Below, piece by piece: positions 1 through 10,353 of a stretch of DNA of 30,595 bases. The stretch is taken from contig JALOAS010000030.1 of the NCBI GenBank assembly GCA_023228705.1, positions 1-30,595 of the forward strand, read 5' to 3'. The stretch's first letter is position 1. The number at the start of each line of letters is the position of its first letter. The translations under genes were made by a program, and so were the position numbers. The DNA is from Ottowia sp. (lineage in GTDB: Bacteria; Pseudomonadota; Gammaproteobacteria; Burkholderiales; Burkholderiaceae_C). The notes under the pieces are model-generated. The model saw only the letters and a list, made by a program, of their open reading frames with translations, searched no databases and was not told where the DNA came from.

Positions 1-1889
<1,889 letters not shown>

Positions 1890-1964
1890 TTGGTTGCGCT
1901 CACTGGAAATACGGGGTCGCGCCGCGCCGGCACGGGCACGGACAGTGGTGGCAGCCGCAGTCGC

Positions 1965-3119
1965 TCAGGCCGCACGGTCCGACATGGCCGCGACAATGCG
2001 GCCCAGGATGTCGTCGCCATCGCCGGGATCGTGCACCGCCGGGTCCGGCGTGCCCTGGAACGAGGCCGCCGGCTTGCCGGTCCACCGCAGGCCCTGCAGC
2101 GTGTCGTCAAACAGGCTGACATGCGTGGCCTGGACGTCACCGGGCAGCGACGCGCGTTGCACCGCGTAGCTGTGGCTTTGCCCGGTGACGGTGACCTGCC
2201 CGGACTGCAGATTCCGGACCGGGTGGTTGTTCCCGCGCGCCGCGCGGCCGGTGCGCGATGTGCGCGCGCCGGCTGCCAGCGCCATCACCTGGTGGCCCAG
2301 CCCCAACCCGAACAGCGGCACGCCGCTGCCCAGCAACTCGCGCGCCATGGCAATCGCTGACGTACACGCTGCCGGATCGCCCGGGCCGCCGCAAAGCAGG
2401 ATGCCGTCGGGCTTGTACGCCAGCACGTCGGCTGCAGCGGTACCGGCCGGGACCACGGTGACGGAGCAGCCCCGCGCCGCCAGCGCACGCAGGGTGCTGC
2501 GGCGCAAGCCCAAGTCAACGGCAACCACCTGGAAGCGCACACCGCCTTCCGCGTCCGGCCAGCGGTATGCCTGCTCGGTGCTGACCTGCGATACCCGATC
2601 CGGTGCCGGCTCGCCACGGGGCCGCCGCGCCGCAGCCACCGCCCTCTCCATGTGCACTGGCGTGGCGGCCTCGCCCTGCGGGAGTGCCAGGATGGCGCCG
2701 CGCTGCGCGCCCTGCTCGCGCAAGAAAACGGTAACCTGGCGCGTGTCGACGCCGCTGATCGCCACGGTGCCCTGGGCCTTCAAGTGGCTGCCCAGGTCTT
2801 CGCTGGCCCGAAAGCTGCTGCTCACGGGCGACAGGCTCTTGATGATCAGCCCCGCTGCCTGCACCCGGTCGGATTCCGCGTCTTGCGCATTGACCCCGGT
2901 GTTGCCGATGTGCGGATACGTCATGGTCAGCAACTGGCCATGGTATCCGGGGTCGGTCAGCACCTCCTGGTAGCCGGCCATGCCCGTGTGAAAGACCATT
3001 TCGCCGGCAGCCAGGCCTTCGGCGCCTATGGACTCGCCGACTTGTACGGTCCCGTCAGACAATGCCAGGATGGCAACCGGAAATTTTCCTGCCAGGGAAG
3101 AAAGCACGGGGTTCTCCAC
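1965..3119 (-). CDS. carA: Carbamoyl-phosphate synthase small subunit with a catalytically dead glutaminase domain
   Basis: CarA normally hydrolyses glutamine and passes ammonia to CarB. This 384-residue protein (E. coli 382) has a well conserved N-terminal domain (GYQEVLTDP at 49-57, TYPHIGNTGVN at 67-77, VDTRQVT at 124-130) and a class I amidotransferase fold (GGPGDP 244-249, GLGHQ 273-277). The nucleophile Cys269 of E. coli is Gly273 here (FGLGLGHQ, codon GGG at 2301-2303). His353 is Thr357 (QGTPDP) and Glu355 is Asp359. Glutamine contacts Ser47, Asn311, Gly313 and Phe314 read Gly58, Ser315, Ser317 and Tyr318. The frame is uninterrupted. The start is GTG at 3119 with no clear Shine-Dalgarno; a GTG at 3107 is an alternative. 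It follows rnhB by 167 bp and precedes carB. Family assignment is certain; loss of glutaminase activity is inferred from the residues. Confidence 0.95.
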   Translation of the reverse strand: MENPVLSSLAGKFPVAILALSDGTVQVGESIGAEGLAAGEMVFHTGMAGYQEVLTDPGYHGQLLTMTYPHIGNTGVNAQDAESDRVQAAGLIIKSLSPVSSSFRASEDLGSHLKAQGTVAISGVDTRQVTVFLREQGAQRGAILALPQGEAATPVHMERAVAAARRPRGEPAPDRVSQVSTEQAYRWPDAEGGVRFQVVAVDLGLRRSTLRALAARGCSVTVVPAGTAAADVLAYKPDGILLCGGPGDPAACTSAIAMARELLGSGVPLFGLGLGHQVMALAAGARTSRTGRAARGNNHPVRNLQSGQVTVTGQSHSYAVQRASLPGDVQATHVSLFDDTLQGLRWTGKPAASFQGTPDPAVHDPGDGDDILGRIVAAMSDRAA

Positions 3120-3147
3120 GAATTGGGGTGGTGGCCGCCCGTGCTGC

Positions 3148-3179
3148 GGCTGCCATGGCAGCCTTCAGCAAAATTTGCT
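3148..3179. promoter_or_regulatory. Two adjacent palindromes in the carA leader
   Basis: GGCTGCCATGGCAGCC (3148-3163) is a perfect 16-bp palindrome. AGCAAAATTTGCT (3167-3179) is a 13-bp palindrome with 6-bp arms and one central base. Both lie 29-60 bp upstream of the carA start. A -10-like TAGAAT (minus strand, 3218-3223) sits further upstream without a good -35 box. The palindromes could be operator sites or leader hairpins. The palindromes are seen directly; the function is inferred. Confidence 0.4.
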
Positions 3180-3286
3180 CTCAAGCGGCACAGGCGACGC
3201 GGTTTGAAAAGCTCTTTATTCTATTCTGATTTTTCCGGCCCACCGCCGGACCTGGTGCTTTTTGAGATGGCAGCGACCACGCAACC

Positions 3287-3907
3287 TCATGGCGCCCAGC
3301 GCGCCACCGGTGCGAAGCTGCGCCGATGCAGCGGGCAGGGTCCATGCTGCTGCAGCGCGGCCAGGTGCATGGCGGTGCCGTAGCCCTTGTGCGCGGCAAA
3401 GCCATACGCGGGCCAGCGCCGGTCGGCGCCCAGGCACCAGCGGTCACGGTGCACCTTGGCCAGGATGGATGCCGCAGCAATCTGCGCGACCTGCGCGTCG
3501 CCCCGCACCACGGCCTGTGCCCGAACGGCCAGCACGGGCAGGTGATTGCCGTCGACCAGTACCAACCGGGGCGCGGGCGCCAGCGCCGACACGGCACGCT
3601 GCATGGCCAGCAGCGTGGCCTGCAGGATGTTGAAGCGGTCGATCTCGGCCACCGTTGCCTCGGCAATCGCGTAGCCCAGCGCACGGTCGCAAATGGCGTC
3701 AAAGAGCTGCTCCCGGCGCCGCGGCGTGATCTTCTTGGAATCGCAAAGCCCCGCAATGGGCCGCGCCGGGTCCAGGATCACCGCGGCAGCCACCACCGGC
3801 CCGGCCAGCGGCCCGCGGCCGGCCTCGTCAACGCCGGCGACGCAGCCGGCCTGCGCGCCGCCACCCAGCGGCAGTGGTTCAGTTCTGGAGCAGGTTTTCA
3901 ATGGCAT
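3287..3907 (-). CDS. rnhB: Ribonuclease HII
   Basis: RNase HII cuts RNA-DNA hybrids and single ribonucleotides embedded in DNA. The 206-residue product carries the family signature GVDEAGRGPLAGPV with catalytic Asp27 and Glu28, then LVDGN (Asp119) and VRGDAQVAQIAAASILAK (Asp137), and ends with the HKGYGTAMHLAAL and HRRSF blocks. The four acidic metal ligands are present. I chose the ATG at 3907 (MPLKTCSRTE), giving a 29-bp overlap with the end of lpxB. A longer reading to 4042 would add 45 arginine/proline-rich residues that merely shadow lpxB. It is the usual last gene of the lpx cluster in betaproteobacteria. Here the next genes downstream are carA and carB. Confidence 0.95.
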   Translation of the reverse strand: MPLKTCSRTEPLPLGGGAQAGCVAGVDEAGRGPLAGPVVAAAVILDPARPIAGLCDSKKITPRRREQLFDAICDRALGYAIAEATVAEIDRFNILQATLLAMQRAVSALAPAPRLVLVDGNHLPVLAVRAQAVVRGDAQVAQIAAASILAKVHRDRWCLGADRRWPAYGFAAHKGYGTAMHLAALQQHGPCPLHRRSFAPVARWAP

Positions 3908-5090
3908 CGGCGGCAAGCGTTGCGGTGGGCTGGCGCAGCGTCTGGTGCAGCGCGGCAAAACGCTGGCGCACCGCGGCCATGCGGCCGGGTGCGTCCAGCC
4001 AGGCCTGCAGGGCCGCTGCAAGCGCGGCGGGCGTGGCTGCATCCTGGATCAGTTCGGGCACGACAAGGGGCGCGTCGCGGCGATCGGCGCGCGCGCGGGC
4101 CGCTGCAGGGGGCAGCGGTTGCAGCCACTCGGTGGGCGCGCACAGCACGTTGGGCAGGCCCACCCAGGGCAGCTGGCGCTTGCGGCGCATGAAGCGGTAG
4201 CTGAGCTGCGGCATGGCGTAGGCGATGACCATGGGCCGCTTGAACAGCGCGGCCTCCAGCGTCGCGGTCCCGCTGGCCACCAGCGCCAAATCGCAGGCGG
4301 CCAGCGCCGCATGCGACTGGCCGCGGACCACGACCAGCCTCTGCGCCAGCGTCGCGACACCAGGCTGCCGCGCCATCTGCCGGATGCGATCGTGCAGCCA
4401 TGGCACCGCAGGCAGCACAAACCACAGGTCCGACTGCCGGGCGTGCAGATGCGCGGCAGCCTGCAGAAAACGCGGCGCCAGGTGCCCGACCTCCGCGTTG
4501 CGGCTGCCCGGCAGCAACGCCACCACGGTGGCGTCTTCGGGCAGTTCCAGGGCGCGACGTGCCGCCGCCTGGTCGGGCTCGGCGGCAATGGTCTGCGCCA
4601 GCGGATGACCGACGTAGGTGGCCGCAATCCCGGCCGCAGCCAGCAGCGCCGGCTCGAACGGAAAGAGGCAGAGCACGTGGTCCGCCGCGGCCTGCAGCAC
4701 GCGCAGGCGATGCGGCCGCCAGGCCCAGAACGACGGGCTGACGAAATGCAGCGTCTTGATGCCGGCAGCCTTCAGTCGTGTCTCGACGGCAAAGTTGAAG
4801 TCCGGTGCATCCACGCCGACAAAGAGCGACGGCCGCTGCTGCAGCAGGCGCGCGACCAGCGCACGGCGCAGGCGCAGCAGCGCGGGCAGCCTGGGCAGCA
4901 CTTCCAGGTAGCCGCGCACCGAGAGCTGCTCGATGGGCCACCAGGCCTCGAAGCCGGCGCCGGCCAGGTGTTCGCCGCCTATGCCTGCGGCGCGCAGCTC
5001 CGGCCAGCGCAGGCGCAGCGCCTGCAGCAGGTGCGCGCCAAGCAGGTCGCCCGAGGCTTCGGCAGCAACCAGCGCCAGTTCCAGCGTCAT
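3879..5090 (-). CDS. lpxB: Lipid-A-disaccharide synthase
   Basis: LpxB is the peripheral inner-membrane GT19 glycosyltransferase that joins UDP-2,3-diacylglucosamine and lipid X into the lipid A disaccharide. The 403-residue protein shows the N-terminal AAEASGDLLGAHLL motif (9-22), VDAPDFN (93-99), HFVSPSFWAW (115-124), YVGHPL (159-164) and LLPGSRNAEV (192-201). The C-terminal UDP-sugar region is SGTATLEAALFKRPMVIAY (273-291). It exceeds the E. coli length (382) mainly through a Pro/Ala/Arg-rich insert of about 22 residues around 318-342, between GLPNVL and VPELIQD. The stop lies inside rnhB. The start is 5 bp from the lpxA stop, which suggests tight coupling. Confidence 0.97.
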   Translation of the reverse strand: MTLELALVAAEASGDLLGAHLLQALRLRWPELRAAGIGGEHLAGAGFEAWWPIEQLSVRGYLEVLPRLPALLRLRRALVARLLQQRPSLFVGVDAPDFNFAVETRLKAAGIKTLHFVSPSFWAWRPHRLRVLQAAADHVLCLFPFEPALLAAAGIAATYVGHPLAQTIAAEPDQAAARRALELPEDATVVALLPGSRNAEVGHLAPRFLQAAAHLHARQSDLWFVLPAVPWLHDRIRQMARQPGVATLAQRLVVVRGQSHAALAACDLALVASGTATLEAALFKRPMVIAYAMPQLSYRFMRRKRQLPWVGLPNVLCAPTEWLQPLPPAAARARADRRDAPLVVPELIQDAATPAALAAALQAWLDAPGRMAAVRQRFAALHQTLRQPTATLAADAIENLLQN

Positions 5091-5095
5091 GGCCG

Positions 5096-5899
5096 CTACC
5101 GCACGATGCCGCGGCGGGCCGACACCAGGAAGTCATGCATGAGCGCCTGGTCCGCCCGTGCCTGGGCTTCATCGGCGGGATCCAGCGCGCTGATCTGGGC
5201 GCAGGCCGCGTCCAGCGCCAGGCCCTGCCGGTAGATGATGCGGTACATCTGCTTGATGCGGGCGATGCGCTCGGCCGAAAAGCCGCGCCGGCGCAGTCCC
5301 TCGACGTTGATGCTTTGCGCGTGTGCCGGGTTGCCGCCCACGGTGACAAAGGGCGGCACGTCCTGCGTCAGCCGGGTGTGGAACGCCGTCATCGCGTGCG
5401 CGCCCACGTGGACGAACTGATGGACGCCGGTGAGGCCGCCCAGGAACACCCAGTCGCCCAGGTGCACGTGGCCGGCCAGCTGCACGGCGTTGGCCAGGAT
5501 CAGGTGGTCCCCGAGCTGGCAGTCGTGCGCGATGTGCACGTACGCCATGATCCAGTTGTTGCTGCCGACGCGGGTCACGCCCTGGTCCTGCACCGTGCCG
5601 GTGTTGATGGTGACGAACTCGCGGATGGTGTTGTCGTCGCCGATTTCCAGCCGCGTGGGCTCGCCCGCGTACTTCATGTCCTGCGGCTGCGCGCCCACGC
5701 TGGTGAACTGGAAGATGCGGTTGCGCGCGCCGATGCGCGTGTGCCCTTCTATGACACTGTGCGCGCCCACCTCCGTGTGCGCGCCTATGTGCACATTTGC
5801 ACCTATGACTGCGCCAGGCCCGATGCGGGCCGTCGGGTCTATGCGGGCGCCCGGATCGACGATGGCTGCCGGATGGATGCCGCCCGGATTCTGCGCCAT
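5096..5899 (-). CDS. lpxA: UDP-N-acetylglucosamine acyltransferase
   Basis: LpxA catalyses the first lipid A step, transferring a 3-hydroxyacyl chain from acyl-ACP to UDP-GlcNAc. The 267-residue sequence is a left-handed beta-helix of hexapeptide repeats (ARIDPTARIGPGAVIGANVH at 18-37 and onwards). The catalytic base is His125 in HIAHD, in the same position as in E. coli. The C-terminal helical part has the family block NVEGLRRRGFS and ends in RRGIVR. It begins 24 bp after fabZ and ends 5 bp before lpxB. The order fabZ-lpxA-lpxB is the standard proteobacterial one. Confidence 0.98.
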   Translation of the reverse strand: MAQNPGGIHPAAIVDPGARIDPTARIGPGAVIGANVHIGAHTEVGAHSVIEGHTRIGARNRIFQFTSVGAQPQDMKYAGEPTRLEIGDDNTIREFVTINTGTVQDQGVTRVGSNNWIMAYVHIAHDCQLGDHLILANAVQLAGHVHLGDWVFLGGLTGVHQFVHVGAHAMTAFHTRLTQDVPPFVTVGGNPAHAQSINVEGLRRRGFSAERIARIKQMYRIIYRQGLALDAACAQISALDPADEAQARADQALMHDFLVSARRGIVR

Positions 5900-5923
5900 G
5901 CCTGCTGTCCGCCGCCTGCGGCC

Positions 5924-6367
5924 TCAGCTGACCTCGCGCATGGTGCACATGACGATGGCTTCGCAGGCCAGCTCGTCGTCCACCATGGCCCTGCACTTGA
6001 ACCGATAGACCAGCGCGCGGGCGCGCTCGATTTCGCCATGCAGGATGAGCTGGTCGCCGGGCGCCACCGGCCGCTTGAAACGCGCCCCGTCAACGCCGAC
6101 AAAATAAAAGACCTGATTGTCCTGCAACGCGACCTGCTCGACCTCGAAGGTCAGCAGTGCACAGGCCTGCGCCATGGCCTCGATGATGAGCACCCCCGGC
6201 ATGACGGGCCGGCGCGGAAAGTGGCCGGTGAAGAAGGGCTCGTTCACCGTCACGTTCTTCACCGCGCGTATGGTGCGCGCCGACACGTCGATGTCAAGCA
6301 CCCGGTCCACCAGCAGAAAGGGATAGCGGTGCGGGAGCTTGTCAAGAATGTGGTAGATGTCCATCAT
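5924..6367 (-). CDS. fabZ: 3-hydroxyacyl-[acyl-carrier-protein] dehydratase FabZ
   Basis: FabZ dehydrates 3-hydroxyacyl-ACP in fatty acid synthesis and competes with LpxA and LpxD for the same substrate pool, which explains its place in the lpx cluster. The 147-residue hot-dog-fold protein has HRYPFLLVDR (13-22), the catalytic His49 in GHFPRRPVMPG and Glu63 in IIEAMAQA. Two consecutive ATG codons (6367 and 6364) are possible starts; the first is listed. It lies 47 bp downstream of lpxD and 24 bp upstream of lpxA. No anomaly is visible. Confidence 0.97.
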   Translation of the reverse strand: MMDIYHILDKLPHRYPFLLVDRVLDIDVSARTIRAVKNVTVNEPFFTGHFPRRPVMPGVLIIEAMAQACALLTFEVEQVALQDNQVFYFVGVDGARFKRPVAPGDQLILHGEIERARALVYRFKCRAMVDDELACEAIVMCTMREVS

Positions 6368-6414
6368 TGCGGTGTGTTCTTCTTCGAGGGTCGGCAGCCG
6401 GGTGCCGGCCCATT

Positions 6415-7407
6415 CTATGCTTTGCCCTGCTCGGCGGCCTGCAGCCGCTTCTCCAGGTCGCGCACGCGGCCGCGCAGCTTGTACAGGTTGCGCAGGGTGG
6501 CGGCGTTTTTCTCCCAGACCGCGTATTCGTCGGTGGGGAAATAACCGCTGTAGCGGCCCGGCTTGGTGATGGAATGCGTGATCATGGTCGCGGGCATCAC
6601 GTGCACGTGGTCGCAGATGCTGATGTGCCCGGCAATCATGCCGGCGCCAGACACCGTGCAATACGCGCCTATGTCGGCGCTGCCGGCCACACCGACGCAG
6701 CCGGCCATGGCCGTGTGCTTGCCCACGCGGCAGTTGTGCCCGATCTGGATCAGGTTGTCCAGCTTGACGCCATCTTCGATCACGGTATCGTCCAGCGTGC
6801 CGCGGTCTATGCAGGTGTTGGCACCCACCTCCACGTCGTCGCCCAGGCGCACCGCGCCCAGCTGCTCGATGCGGATCCACTGCCCGTCCTTCTGCGCAAA
6901 GCCGAAGCCCTCGCCACCGATGACGGCACCGCTCTCTATGAGGCAGCGTGCGCCCACCACGCAGTCGTGCCCCACGGTCGCGCGCGGCTTGAGCACCGTG
7001 TCGGCACCTATGTGCGCGTTGCGGCCGACAAAGCACAGCGCGCCCACGCTGGCGCTGGGGTCTATCTGCGCGCCGGGCTCGACCACTGCGCTGGGATGAA
7101 TGCCTGCCTCGGCTGCGCCACCGTGACGCGCGCGCCAGAAGCGCGTCACGCGCGCAAAGTAAAGCAGCGGATCATCGACCACGAGGCAGTCGCCGCGGCG
7201 CCGCGCCGCGTCGGCAAAGGCCGGGCCCACAATGACGCAGCCCGCAGCCGTTTGTTCCAGCGCGGCAGCCTGCGTGGCGTCGGCAAGAAAGCTCAGCGCG
7301 TCTTCGGTCGCGCTTTCCAGCGACGCGATGCGCGTCACCACGCGGTCCGCCGCGCCATGCAGCTCGCCGCCCAGCGCCTCGACTATGGCACCCATCCGTA
7401 CCGCCAC
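6415..7407 (-). CDS. lpxD: UDP-3-O-acylglucosamine N-acyltransferase
   Basis: LpxD adds the N-linked 3-hydroxyacyl chain to the lipid A precursor. The 330-residue product has an N-terminal uridine-binding domain (about 1-100), a hexapeptide-repeat beta-helix (about 103-270) with the catalytic His224 in QIGHNC, and a C-terminal helix that looks coiled (LRNLYKLRGRVRDLEKRLQAAEQ). The start is GTG at 7407, supported by GGGAG six bases upstream (7413-7417). An in-frame ATG at 7395 is a weaker alternative because the Shine-Dalgarno fits the GTG. It lies 76 bp after skp and is followed by fabZ. Confidence 0.97.
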   Translation of the reverse strand: MAVRMGAIVEALGGELHGAADRVVTRIASLESATEDALSFLADATQAAALEQTAAGCVIVGPAFADAARRRGDCLVVDDPLLYFARVTRFWRARHGGAAEAGIHPSAVVEPGAQIDPSASVGALCFVGRNAHIGADTVLKPRATVGHDCVVGARCLIESGAVIGGEGFGFAQKDGQWIRIEQLGAVRLGDDVEVGANTCIDRGTLDDTVIEDGVKLDNLIQIGHNCRVGKHTAMAGCVGVAGSADIGAYCTVSGAGMIAGHISICDHVHVMPATMITHSITKPGRYSGYFPTDEYAVWEKNAATLRNLYKLRGRVRDLEKRLQAAEQGKA

Positions 7408-7483
7408 GACTCACTCCCGGTTTGTACCCGCTGCCGCGCGCAGGCCAGCGCACGGACCCGTCCTCAGGCCGCCCGGCCAGCGC

Positions 7484-7999
7484 TCACTTGCCGCCGTTCA
7501 GCGCACTCAGCACCTTGTCGGTGATGTCCAGCCGCGGGTTGATGTAGACAGCGTCCTGAAAAATGGCGTCGTAGCGCTCGCGCTCGGCCACCTGGACGAC
7601 CACCTGGTTGGCCCGGTCCAGCAACTGCTGCAGCTCCTGCTGCTTGCGCGCGTCCAGATCCTCCTGGAACGCGCGGCGCTTGCGCTGGAAGTCCCGGTCC
7701 TGCTCGACCAGGCGCCGCTGCGCGGCGGCGCGGTCGCCGTCGCTCATGGTCACCGCATTGCGCTCGAACTGGTCCGACGCGGCCTGCAGCGCCTTGGCTG
7801 CCGCGTCCAGCTCCTTCTCGCGCTGCGAGAATTCACGCTCGAGCTTGGCCTGTGCCGCCTTGGCCGGCGCGGCTTCGCTGAGCAGGCGGTCGGTGTTGAC
7901 AAAGCCGATGCGCACGCCGTCCTGTGCCTGGACCGCGGGCGAGAGCGCGACGGCGACAGCAAACGCGGCCACCATCAGGGAACGGGAAAGTACTGACAT
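7484..7999 (-). CDS. skp: Periplasmic chaperone Skp/OmpH
   Basis: Skp holds unfolded outer-membrane proteins in the periplasm on their way to the BAM complex. The 171-residue protein begins with a signal peptide and a predicted cleavage after AVQA (residue 25). A long charged helical segment follows (about 40-130, rich in Arg, Glu, Gln and Lys, such as REKELDAAAKALQAA), as expected for the trimeric coiled-coil arms. The ATG shares its A with the TGA of bamA (TGATG at 7997-8001), a classic translational coupling. A TTG at 8002 is possible but less likely. The order bamA-skp-lpxD is conserved across proteobacteria. Confidence 0.96.
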   Translation of the reverse strand: MSVLSRSLMVAAFAVAVALSPAVQAQDGVRIGFVNTDRLLSEAAPAKAAQAKLEREFSQREKELDAAAKALQAASDQFERNAVTMSDGDRAAAQRRLVEQDRDFQRKRRAFQEDLDARKQQELQQLLDRANQVVVQVAERERYDAIFQDAVYINPRLDITDKVLSALNGGK

Positions 8000-10296
8000 C
8001 AAAATGAGGTTCCGATCTGGAATTGAAAACGCTGGGTTCTATCGCCCGGCCGCTTGCGCAGCGGCGCAGCATAGGAGAAGCGCAACGGCCCCAGCGGCGA
8101 TATCCAGGACAGGCCGACGCCGGTTGAATAGCGCAACCTGTCCGAACTGATTTTCTCATCTTCACCGTACAGCGCACCGACATCAACAAAGCCGAACAGC
8201 CGCAGGGTGCGATCGTTGCCCGCGCCCGGGAACGGCGTCATGAACTCCGTGCTGAACGTGAACTTGCGCGTGCCCCCAACGTAGGCGCCCGTGATATCAC
8301 GCGGCCCCAGCGTGCCCTGGTCGTAGCCGCGCACCGACCCCAGCCCGCCGGAGAAATAATTCTTGAAGACCGGGAACGGCCGGCTGCCCAGGCCCTCGCC
8401 CCAGCCCACCTCGCCGTTGAACGCCAGCGTGTATTTCTTGCTCAGTGGCACGTACTGCTGGTACTGGTAGCCGGCCTTGACGTACTTGGCGTCTCCCATC
8501 AGACTGAGCTCGCCGCTCAGCCGCTGGTAGCGCCCTTCGTTGGGCACCAGCGCACTGTCGCGCGAGTCCCGGGACCAGCCCAGGGTAAACGGGAACGACG
8601 TGCTGGTGTAGCCGAACTGGTTGGCATAGCTGAGGTAGGCGGCCGGGATGTTGGTCCCTGGCTTGATCTCGGTCTGCTCGGCGTTCATGCCGACGTAGAC
8701 CGTGTCGATTTCGGTCACCGGCAGGCCGAACTTGAGGCCGGCGCCCATGGTCACGAGCCGGTAGTTGCCGCCCTGGTCCTGGTACGGTCGCTGGCTCAGG
8801 TAGTACAGGTCCACGGTGCGCGAGACGCCATTGATCGTGAAGTAGGGGTCCGTGGTGCTCAGGTTGAATGTGCGGTTGAACTTGCCCGTGTTGACCTGCA
8901 GGTCCAGCCGGTTGCCCGATCCAAACGCGTTTTCCTGCGACAGGCCAAAGGTCAGCGAGAGCTTTTCTGCCGAGGAAAAGCCGGCGCCCAGCGAGATGCT
9001 GCCGGTGGGCCGCTCCTCGACCGTTACGTCCAGGTCGACCTGGTCGAGCGCACCCGGGACCGGCGAGGTCTCAACAGCCACCTGCGTGAAGTAGCCCAGC
9101 CGGTCGACGCGGTCGCGCGAGAGGCGGATCTTCTCCGCGTCGTACCAGGACGACTCGTACTGCCGGAATTCACGGCGGATCACCTCGTCGCGCGTGCGCG
9201 TGTTGCCCTGGATATTGATATGCCGTACGTAGACGCGCCGCTGCGGATCGGCGCGCAGGATCACCGCCACCTGGTTGCTGGCCTGGTCCACCTGCGGCAC
9301 GGCGTCCACCGAGGCAAAGGCAAAGCCGTACGTACCGAAGTGCTCGATGAACGCCTGCACGGTTTCAGCCACTTCATCGGCGTTGTACGCTTCTCCGGGC
9401 TTGATCCTGACCAGCGACTTGAACTCGTCCTTGCGGTCCAGGTAGTCGCCATCGAGTGCCACGCGCGAGACCACGAAGCGGTCGCCCTCGGTGATGTTGA
9501 CCGTGATGGAAATCGACTCCTTGTCGGGCGAGATCGCCACCTGCGTGGAGTCGATGTTGAAATTCAGGTAACCGCGCGCCAGGTAAAACGAGCGCAGCGC
9601 CTCCAGGTCGGCGTTGAGCTTGGAGCGCGAATAGCGGTCGCTCTTGGTGTACCAGGACAACCAGCCACCGGTGTCCAGGTCAAACAGGCCGGTGAGCTGC
9701 TTCTCCGAGAACGCCTGGTTGCCAATGATGTGGATGTCCGTGATCTTGGCTGGCCGGCCCTCGGTGATGTTGAACGTCAGCTTCACCTGGTTGCGCTGCA
9801 CCGGCGTGACGGTGGTCACCACTTCGGCGCCGTACAGGCTGCGGTTGACGTACTGGCTCTTGATCTCCTGCTCGGCCCGGTCCAGCAGCGCCTTGTCGTA
9901 GGGGCGGCCCGGGGTCACGCCTATGTCGCGCAGCACGGCCTTGAGCCGGTCGTCGTCAAACTCCCGGTTGCCGGCAAACTCTATGGCTGAAACCGATGGC
10001 CGCTCCTGGACGACGACGACCAGCACCGTGCCGTCGACCTGCAGGCGCACGTCGCTGAACACGCCCAGCCCGTACAGCGCGCGGATGGCCGCGGCGCCCT
10101 TGTCGTCGTCGTACTCGTCGCCAACGCGCAGCGGCAATGACGCGAAGACGGTACCGGGTTCGACCCGCTGCAATCCCTCGACCCGGATGTCGCTGACTGT
10201 GAATGGCTCCACCGCCAAGGCCAGCTGCGCCGCCAGCAACAGGCCCGCCAGCATCAGCGCCAGGTTCAGGAAAAAGCTATGAGCGGTTGACTTCAT
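7999..10296 (-). CDS. bamA: Outer-membrane protein assembly factor BamA
   Basis: BamA is the essential core of the beta-barrel assembly machine. The 765-residue protein has a signal peptide ending at ALA (residue 28) and a periplasmic region of five POTRA repeats starting with FTVSDIRVEGLQRVEPGTV (about 32-420). The C-terminal barrel carries the loop-6 motif VRGY (655-658) and a terminal Phe, the outer-membrane barrel signature. Length matches the family (about 760-810). The stop overlaps the skp start by one base. rseP lies 57 bp upstream in the transcript. Nothing looks degraded. Confidence 0.98.
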   Translation of the reverse strand: MKSTAHSFFLNLALMLAGLLLAAQLALAVEPFTVSDIRVEGLQRVEPGTVFASLPLRVGDEYDDDKGAAAIRALYGLGVFSDVRLQVDGTVLVVVVQERPSVSAIEFAGNREFDDDRLKAVLRDIGVTPGRPYDKALLDRAEQEIKSQYVNRSLYGAEVVTTVTPVQRNQVKLTFNITEGRPAKITDIHIIGNQAFSEKQLTGLFDLDTGGWLSWYTKSDRYSRSKLNADLEALRSFYLARGYLNFNIDSTQVAISPDKESISITVNITEGDRFVVSRVALDGDYLDRKDEFKSLVRIKPGEAYNADEVAETVQAFIEHFGTYGFAFASVDAVPQVDQASNQVAVILRADPQRRVYVRHINIQGNTRTRDEVIRREFRQYESSWYDAEKIRLSRDRVDRLGYFTQVAVETSPVPGALDQVDLDVTVEERPTGSISLGAGFSSAEKLSLTFGLSQENAFGSGNRLDLQVNTGKFNRTFNLSTTDPYFTINGVSRTVDLYYLSQRPYQDQGGNYRLVTMGAGLKFGLPVTEIDTVYVGMNAEQTEIKPGTNIPAAYLSYANQFGYTSTSFPFTLGWSRDSRDSALVPNEGRYQRLSGELSLMGDAKYVKAGYQYQQYVPLSKKYTLAFNGEVGWGEGLGSRPFPVFKNYFSGGLGSVRGYDQGTLGPRDITGAYVGGTRKFTFSTEFMTPFPGAGNDRTLRLFGFVDVGALYGEDEKISSDRLRYSTGVGLSWISPLGPLRFSYAAPLRKRPGDRTQRFQFQIGTSF

Positions 10297-10353
10297 GGAT
10301 GCAGCAGAAAGAATGATGGCAGGGTGGCCGGCCGGGCTGCCAGGCAGCGGCGC

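Noticed and set aside
3232..3252. TCCGGC/GCCGGA hairpin next to T/A runs between rnhB and carA
   Set aside because: In the minus (transcribed) direction the stem is followed by A, not U, and on the plus strand no gene ends there. It is not a convincing terminator.
3693..5234. A 513-codon plus-strand frame
   Set aside because: It is a shadow of lpxB and rnhB, both with complete family motifs.
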